DNA from: Pseudomonas fildesensis
GTDB lineage: Bacteria > Pseudomonadota > Gammaproteobacteria > Pseudomonadales > Pseudomonadaceae
Length of the DNA: 64,000 bases
Assembly (NCBI RefSeq): GCF_001050345.1
Contig: NZ_LFMW01000002.1
Span: 186,001-250,000 of the forward strand
Direction: 5' to 3'
In this document: positions 18,512 through 27,352 of the stretch, in pieces
Layout: each line of letters opens with the position of its first letter
Numbering within the stretch: the first letter of the stretch is position 1
The notes under the pieces: model-generated
Told to the model about the DNA's origin: nothing
Database searches by the model: none
The model's input: only the letters and a program-made list of their open reading frames with translations
Made by a program: the position numbers and the translations under genes

Positions 18512-18630
18512 ACGGCTCTCCTGCTAGGCATTCGTTCTTGTTATGTCCTGCGATGAACGTATTGATAACCCGGCGGGAGCAAGATTCCATCGACCTCGGA
18601 TTGCCCGTCGTAGGAAAAATTACTGATTTT

Positions 18631-18648
18631 CGTAAAGTTATCGTTACG
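18631..18648. promoter_or_regulatory. PhhR/TyrR-type operator between phhA and phhR
   Basis: CGTAAAGTTATCGTTACG is a near-palindrome fitting the TGTAAA-N6-TTTACA pattern of TyrR/PhhR boxes (5/6 and 4/6 half-site matches). It lies 120 bases upstream of phhA and 121 bases upstream of phhR, well placed for activation of the operon and for autoregulation. Confidence 0.6.
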
Positions 18649-18768
18649 GATGGGGGGTTAATGGCTACGGCTGGCTGTGAAAGGCCCGGAAACTGTCACA
18701 TAATCTTGACGACTATCTGCGCCCAGCGACAAAAAGACGCGGCGCCTACCCACTCTTCGGGCCCTTTC

Positions 18769-20331
18769 ATGCGTATCAAAGTGCACTGCCAGAACCGCAT
18801 CGGCATCCTGCGGGACATCCTCAACCTGCTGGTGGAGTACGGCGTCAACGTCGCCAAGGGCGAGGTCGGCGGCGAACATGGCAACGCGATCTACCTGTTC
18901 TGCCCTAACCTGGTGAACATGCAGTTTCAGGCCTTGCGCCCGCAGTTCGAGGCGATTGCCGGGGTGTTTGGCGTGAAAAGGGTAGGGCTGATGCCCAGCG
19001 AGCGTCGGCACATGGAACTGAATGCGTTGCTCGGCGCATTGGAGTTTCCGGTGCTGTCGATCGACATGGGAGGCTCCATCGTCGCCGCCAACCGCGCGGC
19101 GGCGCAGTTGCTCGGGGTGCGGGTGGATGAGGTGCCGGGCATCCCACTGTCGCGCTACGCCGAGGATTTCGATCTGCCGAAGCTGGTGCGCGCGAGCAAG
19201 TCGCGGATCAATGGCTTGCGGGTCAAGGTCAAGGGTGACGTGTTCCTGGCGGATATCGCGCCGCTGCAATCCTCCGATCATGATGACAGTGAAGCCATGG
19301 CCGGCGCCGTGCTGACGCTGCACCGTGCCGACCGCGTCGGTGAGCGTATCTACAACGTTCGCAAGCAGGAGTTGCGCGGCTTCGACAGTATCTTCCAAAG
19401 CTCCAGGGTCATGGCTGCGGTGGTCCGCGAAGCCCGGCGCATGGCACCGCTGGATGCGCCTCTATTAATAGAAGGCGAAACCGGCACCGGCAAAGAGCTG
19501 CTGGCGCGCGCCTGTCACCTGGCCAGTCCGCGCGGGCAATCACCGTTGATGGCGCTTAATTGCGCCGGCTTGCCCGAGTCAATGGCCGAGACCGAGCTGT
19601 TCGGCTACGGCCCCGGGGCCTTTGAAGGGGCGCGCGCGGAAGGCAAGCTCGGGCTGCTGGAGCTGACGGCGGGCGGTACGTTGTTTCTCGATGGCGTAGG
19701 AGAAATGAGCGCGCGGTTGCAGGTGAAATTGCTGCGCTTTTTGCAGGACGGCTGCTTTCGCCGGGTGGGCAGTGATGAAGAGGTGTACCTGGATGTGCGT
19801 GTGATCTGCGCCACCCAGGTAGACCTGTCCGAACTCTGCGCCCGTGGCGAATTTCGCCAGGATCTCTACCATCGCCTCAACGTGTTATCCCTGCATATCC
19901 CACCCCTGCGCGAATGCCTCGACGGCCTGGCGCCATTGGTTGAGCACTTTCTTGACCAGGCCAGCCGGCAGATCGGTTGCCCGCTGCCCAAGCTGGCGCC
20001 GGCGGCTATGGACCGGCTCAGCCATTACCACTGGCCGGGCAACGTGCGGCAGTTGGAAAACGTGTTGTTCCAGGCGGTGTCGCTGTGTGAGGGCGGTACG
20101 GTCAAGGCCGAGCATATTCGCCTGCCGGACTACGGCGTGCGTCAGCCGCTTGGCGATTTTTCCCTGGAGGGCGGGCTGGAAGCCATCGTCGGCCGGTTTG
20201 AAAAGGCCGTGCTCGAAAGCCTGTACGCCGAGCACCCCAGCAGTCGCCAACTGGGCAAGCGCTTGGGCGTGTCGCACACCACCATCGCGAATAAATTGCG
20301 CGATTACGAAATTCTCAAGGCTGACAAATAA
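18769..20331 (+). CDS. phhR: TyrR-like aromatic amino acid response activator PhhR
   Basis: A 520-residue regulator starting at the ATG at 18769 (MRIKVHCQNRIGILRDIL), the usual PhhR length. Order: an ACT domain (1-75), a PAS domain (about 80-190), an AAA+ domain (about 205-430; Walker A GETGTGKE, Walker B GGTLFLDGVG) and a Fis-like helix-turn-helix (SSRQLGKRLGVSHTTIANKL). The sigma-54 contact loop that is normally GAFTGA reads GAFEGA, so this is a TyrR-type protein not expected to drive sigma-54 polymerase directly. It activates phenylalanine and tyrosine catabolism in response to the aromatic amino acids. Confidence 0.94.
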   Translation: MRIKVHCQNRIGILRDILNLLVEYGVNVAKGEVGGEHGNAIYLFCPNLVNMQFQALRPQFEAIAGVFGVKRVGLMPSERRHMELNALLGALEFPVLSIDMGGSIVAANRAAAQLLGVRVDEVPGIPLSRYAEDFDLPKLVRASKSRINGLRVKVKGDVFLADIAPLQSSDHDDSEAMAGAVLTLHRADRVGERIYNVRKQELRGFDSIFQSSRVMAAVVREARRMAPLDAPLLIEGETGTGKELLARACHLASPRGQSPLMALNCAGLPESMAETELFGYGPGAFEGARAEGKLGLLELTAGGTLFLDGVGEMSARLQVKLLRFLQDGCFRRVGSDEEVYLDVRVICATQVDLSELCARGEFRQDLYHRLNVLSLHIPPLRECLDGLAPLVEHFLDQASRQIGCPLPKLAPAAMDRLSHYHWPGNVRQLENVLFQAVSLCEGGTVKAEHIRLPDYGVRQPLGDFSLEGGLEAIVGRFEKAVLESLYAEHPSSRQLGKRLGVSHTTIANKLRDYEILKADK

Positions 20332-20381
20332 CCAACCGACACATTGGTTCTCTGTCACCCGTAAGACGGGTGCTTGCCGGA

Positions 20382-20405
20382 AGCGGCATAAGTCCGCCGT
20401 TTTTT
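20382..20405 (+). terminator. Weak terminator candidate after phhR
   Basis: A short GC stem (CGGC-ATAAGTCC-GCCG) is followed immediately by six T residues. A separate hairpin CACCCG-TAAGA-CGGGTG lies just before it (20357-20373). Together they could end the phhR transcript before the flgF promoter. The stem is short, so confidence is limited. Confidence 0.4.
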
Positions 20406-20485
20406 CGACTATCACCTCGCCCTGCTTTTCTGCCGCGCACCCGCAAACCCTTGCCCCGCCTGGACTTCTCTGTCTTTTAAAAAGT

Positions 20486-20501
20486 TGGTTCGCAAATTGC
20501 T
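20486..20501 (+). promoter_or_regulatory. Sigma-54 promoter of the flgF operon
   Basis: TGGTTC-GCAAA-TTGCT has the essential GG and GC dinucleotides separated by exactly ten bases, with a full TTGC at -12. It lies about 57 bases before the flgF start and would be driven by RpoN with FleQ. Confidence 0.7.
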
Positions 20502-20557
20502 TAAGCCTCATCAGTACAGCGGTGGGCGGCAAGCGTCCGTCAGAAAGAGGATAGAGC

Positions 20558-21298
20558 GTGGACAAATACCTTTATGTGGCAATGACCGGCGCCAGCCAGA
20601 ATGCACTGGCGCAGAAGGCCCATGCCAACAATCTGGCGAACATTTCCACCAACGGCTTCCAGCGTGACCTGGAGCAGGCGCGTTCGATGCCGGTGTTCGG
20701 TGACAGCTTTCCGGCGCGGGCGTTTGCCTTGACCGAGCGGCCAGGTACCGATTTCTCCCCGGGTGCGATGATCGAAACCGGTCGCGACCTTGATGTAGCC
20801 GTCAGCGGCGACGGCTGGATGGCCGTGCAAACCCCGGATGGCGGTGAAGCCTACGTGCGCAGCGCCAGCATGAACGTCGATGCGCTGGGTGTGCTGCGGG
20901 CCGGCAACGGTATGCCGATCATGGGCAACGGTGGCCCGATTGCCGTGCCGCCCCAGCAAAAAATCGAAGTGGGTGCCGATGGCACCGTCAGCATCCGCGC
21001 CATGGGCGAAGGCCCGCGTGTGATGGCTGAAGTGGACCGCATCAAGCTGGTCCAGCCCGACCTGAAGAACATGACCAAAGGCCTGGACGGCACCATCCAC
21101 ACCAAGGACGGCCAGCCGGCCCAGGCCGATGCGCGCGTGACCCTGACCTCGGGCTTCCTGCAGGCAAGCAACGTCAATGCGGTGGAAGAAATGACCGCAG
21201 TGCTGGCGCTTTCCAAGCAGTTCGAGCTGCACATCAAGATGATGAACAGCGCTAAAGAAGACGACCAGGCTATGACCCGCGTTCTGTCGATGAGCTGA
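20558..21298 (+). CDS. flgF: Flagellar basal-body rod protein FlgF
   Basis: A 246-residue proximal rod protein. The N-terminal rod motif reads AQKAHANNLANISTNGFQRDL, and the C-terminal heptad segment reads VEEMTAVLALSKQFELHIKMM; these two coiled-coil ends pack together in all axial proteins. The start is a GTG at 20558, supported by AGAGGAT about seven bases upstream. It opens flgFGHIJKL, which builds the rod, L and P rings and hook-filament junction. The cluster begins at flgF here, so flgBCDE must be elsewhere in the genome. Confidence 0.96.
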   Translation: MDKYLYVAMTGASQNALAQKAHANNLANISTNGFQRDLEQARSMPVFGDSFPARAFALTERPGTDFSPGAMIETGRDLDVAVSGDGWMAVQTPDGGEAYVRSASMNVDALGVLRAGNGMPIMGNGGPIAVPPQQKIEVGADGTVSIRAMGEGPRVMAEVDRIKLVQPDLKNMTKGLDGTIHTKDGQPAQADARVTLTSGFLQASNVNAVEEMTAVLALSKQFELHIKMMNSAKEDDQAMTRVLSMS

Positions 21299-21361
21299 TT
21301 CGAGACTCACCACTAATTTTGCAGCGCAGCGCCAACAAACAGGCGCACGAAGGAGAACACC

Positions 21362-22147
21362 ATGCTTCCGGCTCTATGGGTTGCCAAAACAGGTCTGTCC
21401 GCCCAGGACACCAACCTGACCACCATTTCCAACAACCTGGCGAACGTGTCGACCACGGGCTTCAAACGTGATCGCGCCGAGTTCCAGGACTTGCTCTATC
21501 AGATCAAGAAGCAGCCTGGCGCCCAGTCGACCCAGGACAGCGAACTGCCGTCGGGCCTGCAACTGGGTACCGGTGTGCAGATCGTCGGCACCCAGAAGAA
21601 CTTCAGCGCCGGTAACCTGCAGCAAACCGGGCAGCCGCTGGACATGGCGATCAACGGCAAAGGGTTTTTCCAGATTCTACAGCCGGACGGCACCACGACC
21701 TATACCCGTGACGGTACTTTCCACTTGGACGCCAACGGTCAGATCGTGACGGCCAACGGTTTCGCCCTGGAACCGGCTATCGTCGTGCCGAACAACGCCC
21801 AGACCTTCACCGTCGGCAACGACGGCACCGTGTCGATCACCGTGGCCGGTAACCCGGCGTCGCAAGTGATCGGCAACCTGCAAACCGCCGACTTCATCAA
21901 CCCGGCCGGCCTGCAGGCGACGGGTAATAACCTGTTCCTGGAAACCGCCTCCAGCGGCGCGCCGCAAATCGGCACCCCTGGGCTGAACGGTTTCGGCACC
22001 ACGCTGCAAAGCACCCTGGAAACGTCCAACGTCAGCACCGTTGAAGAGATGGTCAACATGATCACCACTCAACGCGCCTACGAAATGAACTCCAAGGTGA
22101 TTTCCACCGCCGACCAGATGCTTTCGTTCGTAACGCAGAATCTGTAA
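21362..22147 (+). CDS. flgG: Flagellar distal rod protein FlgG
   Basis: A 261-residue distal rod subunit. The N-terminal motif DTNLTTISNNLANVSTTGFKRDRAEFQDLLY and the C-terminal TVEEMVNMITTQRAYEMNSKVI are the characteristic rod/hook ends. The length is exactly that of FlgG in enterics and Pseudomonas. AAGGAG lies upstream of the ATG. It follows flgF by 63 bases and precedes flgH by 53. Confidence 0.97.
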   Translation: MLPALWVAKTGLSAQDTNLTTISNNLANVSTTGFKRDRAEFQDLLYQIKKQPGAQSTQDSELPSGLQLGTGVQIVGTQKNFSAGNLQQTGQPLDMAINGKGFFQILQPDGTTTYTRDGTFHLDANGQIVTANGFALEPAIVVPNNAQTFTVGNDGTVSITVAGNPASQVIGNLQTADFINPAGLQATGNNLFLETASSGAPQIGTPGLNGFGTTLQSTLETSNVSTVEEMVNMITTQRAYEMNSKVISTADQMLSFVTQNL

Positions 22148-22200
22148 TCAAGTCTATGGGGCGCTCTTGAGGGCGCCTGCAACACCGTGAGGTAAGGGTC

Positions 22201-22896
22201 ATGAATCGCTATGTTTCCGTTTTGGCATTGAGTGGGATTGCCGTGCTCGCGGGCTGTGTCGCCCCGACGCCAAAACCCAATGACCCGTACTACGCGCCGG
22301 TGTTGCCGCGCACGCCGTTGCCGGCCGCTGCCAACAATGGCTCGATCTACCAGGCCGGTTTTGAACAGAACCTGTACAGCGACCGTAAGGCGTTCCGGGT
22401 CGGTGACATCATCACCATTACCCTCAACGAGAAGACCACGGCCAGCAAGAATGCCAACTCGCAGGTGGGCAAGACCAGCAAGGCCAGCCTCGGCCTGACC
22501 TCGCTGTTTGGCGGCGTGCCCAATACCAACAACCCGCTGGGCAGCGGCGACCTGAGCCTGGATGCCGGCTACAGTGGCGACCGCGCCACCAACGGCAAGA
22601 GTTCGGCGGGGCAGGGCAACAGCCTGACCGGTTCGATCACTGTGACCGTGGCCGATGTACTGCCCAACGGCATCATCGCCGTACGCGGTGAGAAGTGGAT
22701 GACCCTCAACACCGGCGACGAGCTGGTACGCATTGCCGGCATGGTCCGTGCCGATGATATTTCCACCGACAACACCGTGCCGTCTACGCGGATTGCCGAT
22801 GCGCGCATTACCTACTCGGGTACAGGTTCGTTTGCTGATGCGAGTCAGCCGGGCTGGTTCGACCGTTTCTTCCTTAGCCCGCTGTTCCCTTTCTAG
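22201..22896 (+). CDS. flgH: Flagellar L-ring lipoprotein FlgH
   Basis: A 231-residue lipoprotein. The lipobox is LAGC, with the acylated Cys at about residue 19 ([19 protein letters not shown]). The mature part has the family pattern [24 protein letters not shown] and a C-terminal [21 protein letters not shown]. It assembles in the outer membrane as the bushing around the rod, together with FlgI. The stop codon TAG directly abuts the proposed GTG start of flgI. Confidence 0.97.
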   Translation: MNRYVSVLALSGIAVLAGCVAPTPKPNDPYYAPVLPRTPLPAAANNGSIYQAGFEQNLYSDRKAFRVGDIITITLNEKTTASKNANSQVGKTSKASLGLTSLFGGVPNTNNPLGSGDLSLDAGYSGDRATNGKSSAGQGNSLTGSITVTVADVLPNGIIAVRGEKWMTLNTGDELVRIAGMVRADDISTDNTVPSTRIADARITYSGTGSFADASQPGWFDRFFLSPLFPF

Positions 22897-24012
22897 GTGG
22901 CCACTTTGAAACTCAAACAGCTGATGGCAGCGGCACTCTTGCTGAGCCTGAGCGCAGTGGCCCAGGCCGAACGCCTGAAAGACATCGCCAGCATCTCCGG
23001 CGTGCGTTCCAACCAGTTGATCGGCTACGGCCTGGTGGTGGGGCTCAACGGCACCGGTGACCAGACCACCCAGACTCCGTTCACCCTGCAGACCTTCAAC
23101 AACATGCTCTCGCAGTTCGGCATCAAGGTGCCGGCGGGTTCAGGCAGCGTGCAGCTCAAAAACGTCGCGGCCGTGTCGATCAGTGCCGACTTGCCGGCGT
23201 TCGCCAAGCCGGGCCAAGTGGTGGACATTACCGTGTCGTCCATGGGCAACTCGAAAAGCCTGCGCGGCGGCACGTTGTTGATGACGCCGCTCAAAGGTAT
23301 CGACGGCAACGTCTACGCCATCGCCCAGGGCAACCTGGTGGTGGGCGGCTTTGACGCCGAAGGCCGTGACGGTTCGAAGATCACCGTCAACGTGCCATCG
23401 GCCGGGCGCATCCCCGGCGGTGCCTCGGTAGAGCGCACCGTGCCCAGCGGCTTCAATCAGGGCAACAGCCTGACCCTGAACCTCAACCGCTCCGACTTCA
23501 CCACCGCCAAGCGTGTGGTCGACAAAATCAATGAGTTGCTCGGCCCAGGTGTGGCCCAGGCGATTGACGGCGGCTCGGTTCGTGTCACCGCGCCACTGGA
23601 CCCAAGCCAGCGCGTGGACTACCTGTCGCTGCTGGAAAACCTTGAGGTCGACCCCGGCCAGGCGGTAGCCAAAGTCATCATCAACTCGCGCACCGGTACC
23701 ATCGTGATCGGTCAGAACGTCAAGGTGTCGCCGGCGGCGGTGACCCACGGCAGCCTGACCGTGACCATCACTGAAGACCCGATCGTCAGCCAGCCGGGGC
23801 CGCTGTCCAACGGCCAGACCGCCGTGGTGCCGCGCTCGCGGGTTAACGCTCAGCAAGAAGCCAAGCCGATGTTCAAGTTCGGCCCCGGCACCACCCTGGA
23901 CGAGATTGTCCGCGCGGTGAACCAGGTGGGCGCAGCGCCCGGCGACTTGATGGCGATCCTTGAAGCTTTGAAACAGGCCGGCGCCTTGCAAGCCGACCTG
24001 ATCGTGATCTGA
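22897..24012 (+). CDS. flgI: Flagellar P-ring protein FlgI
   Basis: A 371-residue periplasmic P-ring protein with a Sec signal peptide ([18 protein letters not shown], cleaved before [13 protein letters not shown]). The conserved core [15 protein letters not shown] and the C-terminal [25 protein letters not shown] are textbook FlgI. The GTG at 22897 directly follows the flgH stop; a TTG at 22906 is another possible start. Both retain the signal peptide, so the mature protein is unaffected. Confidence 0.96.
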   Translation: MATLKLKQLMAAALLLSLSAVAQAERLKDIASISGVRSNQLIGYGLVVGLNGTGDQTTQTPFTLQTFNNMLSQFGIKVPAGSGSVQLKNVAAVSISADLPAFAKPGQVVDITVSSMGNSKSLRGGTLLMTPLKGIDGNVYAIAQGNLVVGGFDAEGRDGSKITVNVPSAGRIPGGASVERTVPSGFNQGNSLTLNLNRSDFTTAKRVVDKINELLGPGVAQAIDGGSVRVTAPLDPSQRVDYLSLLENLEVDPGQAVAKVIINSRTGTIVIGQNVKVSPAAVTHGSLTVTITEDPIVSQPGPLSNGQTAVVPRSRVNAQQEAKPMFKFGPGTTLDEIVRAVNQVGAAPGDLMAILEALKQAGALQADLIVI

Positions 24013-24016
24013 GGCC

Positions 24017-25282
24017 ATGGCCATGGATATGCGCAAGAGCGGGATCAGCAGCTCGGCGGACTCGGGGTCTTATTCCGACCTGAACCGGCTTAACCAGCTC
24101 AAGGTCGGTGCCGACAAGAACAGCGATGGCAACCTGCGCAAAGTGGCGCAGGAGTTCGAGTCGCTGTTTTTGAGCGAGATGCTCAAATCCATGCGCTCGG
24201 CCACCGAGGCCCTGGGCAAGGACAACCCGCTGAACACCCCGGCTGCCAAGCAGTATCAGGAAATGTACGACCAGCAGTTGGCGGTCTCGATGTCCCGCGA
24301 GGGCGGCGGTATCGGCCTGGCCGACGTGCTGATGCGTCAGATGCAGAAGAACAAGCCAGTGGACGCCCAGGCGGCCACCTTGCAGGGCCCGGCAGCTGCC
24401 GAGCCTGTGAAGAAGGCCAACGTGCCGACGGAAATTGCTGCCGGCACCCAGGCCGATGGCCCGCTGGGCCGCTCCAATGGCCAACGCCCCCTGTGGGCGT
24501 ACCGCGTGGCCGTCCCCGAGGGCGTCAGTGCGCACGCCAACGATGTGGAGCTGATGAACCAGCGCCGTATCGCCTTGCCGAGCAAGCTGACCGATCGGCT
24601 GCTCGCCGGCATCGTGCCGACTGCGCCGGTCGCTATCGATGCCAAAAGCGCCCCCCTGCGTAACAGCGCTGCCGCCGACAACGTGGTCAACAGCACCGCG
24701 CGCACGTTTGCCGTACCGAGCGAGCGCATGCAGGTCTACGGCCGCGCTGTGGCCCAGCCACCGTTGGCGCCAGCGAAGAAAGCGTTCAGCTCCCAGGATG
24801 AGTTTGTCGCCACCATGTTGCCGATGGCCAAGGCGGCCGCTGAACGTATCGGTGTCGATCCGAAGTATCTGGTGGCGCAAGCGGCGCTGGAAACCGGCTG
24901 GGGCAAGTCGGTGATGCGCGCCGAGGATGGCAGCAGCAGCCACAACCTGTTCGGCATCAAGGCCGGCCAGAGTTGGCAGGGCGGCCAGGCCCGCGCGATC
25001 ACCAGCGAGTTTCGTGATGGTTCGATGGTCAAGGAAACGGCGCAGTTCCGCTCCTACAATTCCTACCAGGACAGCTTCCATGACCTGGTCACATTGCTGC
25101 AAAGCAATGATCGCTATAAAGAAGTTTTGAAATCAGCCGACAACCCGGAACAGTTTGCGCGCGAGTTGCAAAAAGCCGGTTATGCAACCGACCCGGACTA
25201 CGCCAGCAAGATTTCGCAGATCGCAAAAACGATGAACAGTTACCAGAACTACGCTGCCGCGGGCGCGACCACTCATTTATAA
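24017..25282 (+). CDS. flgJ: Flagellar rod cap and muramidase FlgJ
   Basis: A 421-residue two-domain protein. Residues about 30-105 form the rod-cap domain (LRKVAQEFESLFLSEMLKSMRSATEALG). After a low-complexity linker, residues about 265-415 form the glucosaminidase domain (VDPKYLVAQAALETGWGKSVMRAEDGSSSHNLFGIKA), whose Glu in ALETGWGKS is the likely catalytic acid. It opens the peptidoglycan so the rod can pass. ATGs at 24017 and 24023 are both usable; the second gives MDMRKSGIS. It follows flgI by four bases. Confidence 0.95.
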   Translation: MAMDMRKSGISSSADSGSYSDLNRLNQLKVGADKNSDGNLRKVAQEFESLFLSEMLKSMRSATEALGKDNPLNTPAAKQYQEMYDQQLAVSMSREGGGIGLADVLMRQMQKNKPVDAQAATLQGPAAAEPVKKANVPTEIAAGTQADGPLGRSNGQRPLWAYRVAVPEGVSAHANDVELMNQRRIALPSKLTDRLLAGIVPTAPVAIDAKSAPLRNSAAADNVVNSTARTFAVPSERMQVYGRAVAQPPLAPAKKAFSSQDEFVATMLPMAKAAAERIGVDPKYLVAQAALETGWGKSVMRAEDGSSSHNLFGIKAGQSWQGGQARAITSEFRDGSMVKETAQFRSYNSYQDSFHDLVTLLQSNDRYKEVLKSADNPEQFARELQKAGYATDPDYASKISQIAKTMNSYQNYAAAGATTHL

Positions 25283-25292
25283 GGTCTGAACC

Positions 25293-27338
25293 ATGAGTTT
25301 GCTCAATATCGGGATGTCGGGGCTCAATGCCGCTCAAGGATCGTTGTCGGTCTTGAGTAACAACATCGCCAACGTCAATACCCCGGGGTACTCGCGTCAG
25401 CAAAGCAGCCAGACCACCAACGCCTCGAACCAGTTCGGCGGCGTGTTTATCGGCACCGGTACCACCTTGGCGGATGTGCGCCGGGTGTACAACGAGTACC
25501 TGGACACCGCTTACCAGAACAGCACGGCGTTGAGCAGCGATGCCAATGCGTACTTGGGCCAGATCAGCTCGGTAGACAAGGTGTTGTCGGACAAAACCAC
25601 AGGCCTGTCCTCGGTGCTCAGTTCCTTTTTTGCGACCCTGCAAACCGCGTCGTCGAACCCCAGCGATTTGTCGGCCCGGCAATTGCTGGTCAGCAATGCC
25701 CAGACCCTGACCAATCGCTTCAATTCGATCTCCACGCAGTTGACCCAGCAGAAAGAGACCATCAACAGTCAGTTGAGCACCATGAGTGACCAGGTCAACC
25801 AACTGACGTCCTCGATTGCCTCGCTCAACAAGCAGATCTTCCAGGTACAGGGCGCGTCGGGCAATGCCCCCGCCAACCTGCTGGACTCACGCAACGAGGC
25901 CGTACGCTCGCTCAATGAATTGATCGGGGTGACCGCCACCGAGAAGAACGGCCAGTTCAGTATCACCACCGGCACCGGCCAGTCGTTGGTGGAAGGTGGC
26001 ATTTCCAACACTATTTCAGCGGTGCCGAGTAAGGCCGACAACAGCCAGTACACCATTCAACTGAACATGAACGGTACGGGCATGGACCTGGGCTCGGTGG
26101 TCACCGGCGGCAGCATCGGCGGCCTGTTGCGCTACCGCAGTGATGCACTGATGCCGGCCATCAACGAGCTGGGGCGTCTTGCTATCGCTACCGCCGACAC
26201 TCTCAATAATCAACTGGGCCAGGGCCTGGACCTGAATGGTGATTTCGGTGTTTCGTTGTTCAAGGACATCAACAGCGCGACCGCCATTGCCTCGCGCAGT
26301 CAGGGCGCGGCGGGTAACAGTGCCGCGTCGGGCAACCTGAATGTGACGATCAAGGACAGCAGCCAGCTGAGCACCTTCGACTACAGCGTGACCTTCAGCG
26401 ATGCGGCCAACCCCGACCAGGTCACGGTGCTGCGCTCGGATGGCAAGGCGATGGGCACCTTCAATATTACGACCACACCGCCGCCGGTCATGGATGGCTT
26501 CACCCTGGCGCTGGATGGCAAGGGCACGATGGCGTTCGGTGACAGCTTCAAGGTCAGCCCTACCGCTACCGGGGCGAGCGGCATTGGCGTGGCGCTCACC
26601 GATGCGAACAAGCTGGCCTTTGCCGGCCCGTTGGCGGGCACCAGCAGCACGACCAACAGCGGCACGGGCACGTTCACCCAACCGTCCTTGACGGTGCCGC
26701 TGGATATCCATGGCGGCACCGACACGGCGCAGTTGCGTACAGGTATCGAAAACTCGATGCCGGTGAAAATGGTCTTCGGCAAACCGGCCGCCGACGGCAC
26801 GCAGTCCTATACGATCAACGATTCCAAGGGCAGCCCGATTGGCACCGGCACCATTATTCCGGGGCAGGGCAACAAGATCACCGTGGATGTGCCGATGCGT
26901 GACGCGGCCGGTGCTCTGATCCCTGGCAAGAGCTTCAAATTCGACACCACCGTCAACGGATCTCCCGCTGACGGTGACAGCACCACCTTTGCCTTCAACA
27001 GTGGCGGCAAGTCCGACGGCCGCAACGCCCAGGAACTGCTCAATTTGCAGACCAAGGCCAGCGTCGGCATGAATGACGGTAATACCGGTGTGAGCCTGGT
27101 GGGGGCCAACAGCCGCCTGGTATCTCAGGTGGGTTCCAAGGCCAGCCAGGCCGGCGTCGACACCGCTGCGACCGGCGCTCTACTGAGTGCCAACAAGGAA
27201 GCGCGCAACTCGGTGTCCGGGGTTAACCTGGATGACGAGGCGGGTGACATGATCAAGTTTCAGCAGTACTACACCGCGTCGTCGCAGATCATCAAGGCTG
27301 CGCAAGAAACCTTCACCACATTGATCAATGCTCTTTAA
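25293..27338 (+). CDS. flgK: Hook-associated protein 1 FlgK
   Basis: A 681-residue hook-filament junction protein. Its N-terminus SLLNIGMSGLNAAQGSLSVLSNNIANVNTPGYSRQQ and C-terminus SGVNLDDEAGDMIKFQQYYTASSQIIKAAQETFTTLINAL are conserved, and the central portion is variable and rich in Thr, Ser, Gly and Asp. It is longer than enteric FlgK (about 550), and the extra length is in the surface-exposed centre. It follows flgJ by ten bases. Confidence 0.96.
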   Translation: MSLLNIGMSGLNAAQGSLSVLSNNIANVNTPGYSRQQSSQTTNASNQFGGVFIGTGTTLADVRRVYNEYLDTAYQNSTALSSDANAYLGQISSVDKVLSDKTTGLSSVLSSFFATLQTASSNPSDLSARQLLVSNAQTLTNRFNSISTQLTQQKETINSQLSTMSDQVNQLTSSIASLNKQIFQVQGASGNAPANLLDSRNEAVRSLNELIGVTATEKNGQFSITTGTGQSLVEGGISNTISAVPSKADNSQYTIQLNMNGTGMDLGSVVTGGSIGGLLRYRSDALMPAINELGRLAIATADTLNNQLGQGLDLNGDFGVSLFKDINSATAIASRSQGAAGNSAASGNLNVTIKDSSQLSTFDYSVTFSDAANPDQVTVLRSDGKAMGTFNITTTPPPVMDGFTLALDGKGTMAFGDSFKVSPTATGASGIGVALTDANKLAFAGPLAGTSSTTNSGTGTFTQPSLTVPLDIHGGTDTAQLRTGIENSMPVKMVFGKPAADGTQSYTINDSKGSPIGTGTIIPGQGNKITVDVPMRDAAGALIPGKSFKFDTTVNGSPADGDSTTFAFNSGGKSDGRNAQELLNLQTKASVGMNDGNTGVSLVGANSRLVSQVGSKASQAGVDTAATGALLSANKEARNSVSGVNLDDEAGDMIKFQQYYTASSQIIKAAQETFTTLINAL

Positions 27339-27352
27339 AGGAGGCTGGGACG

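Noticed and set aside
18565..18600. Possible sigma-54 promoter reading toward phhA
   Set aside because: The GC and GG dinucleotides are not ten bases apart in any alignment; only the TTGC half fits.
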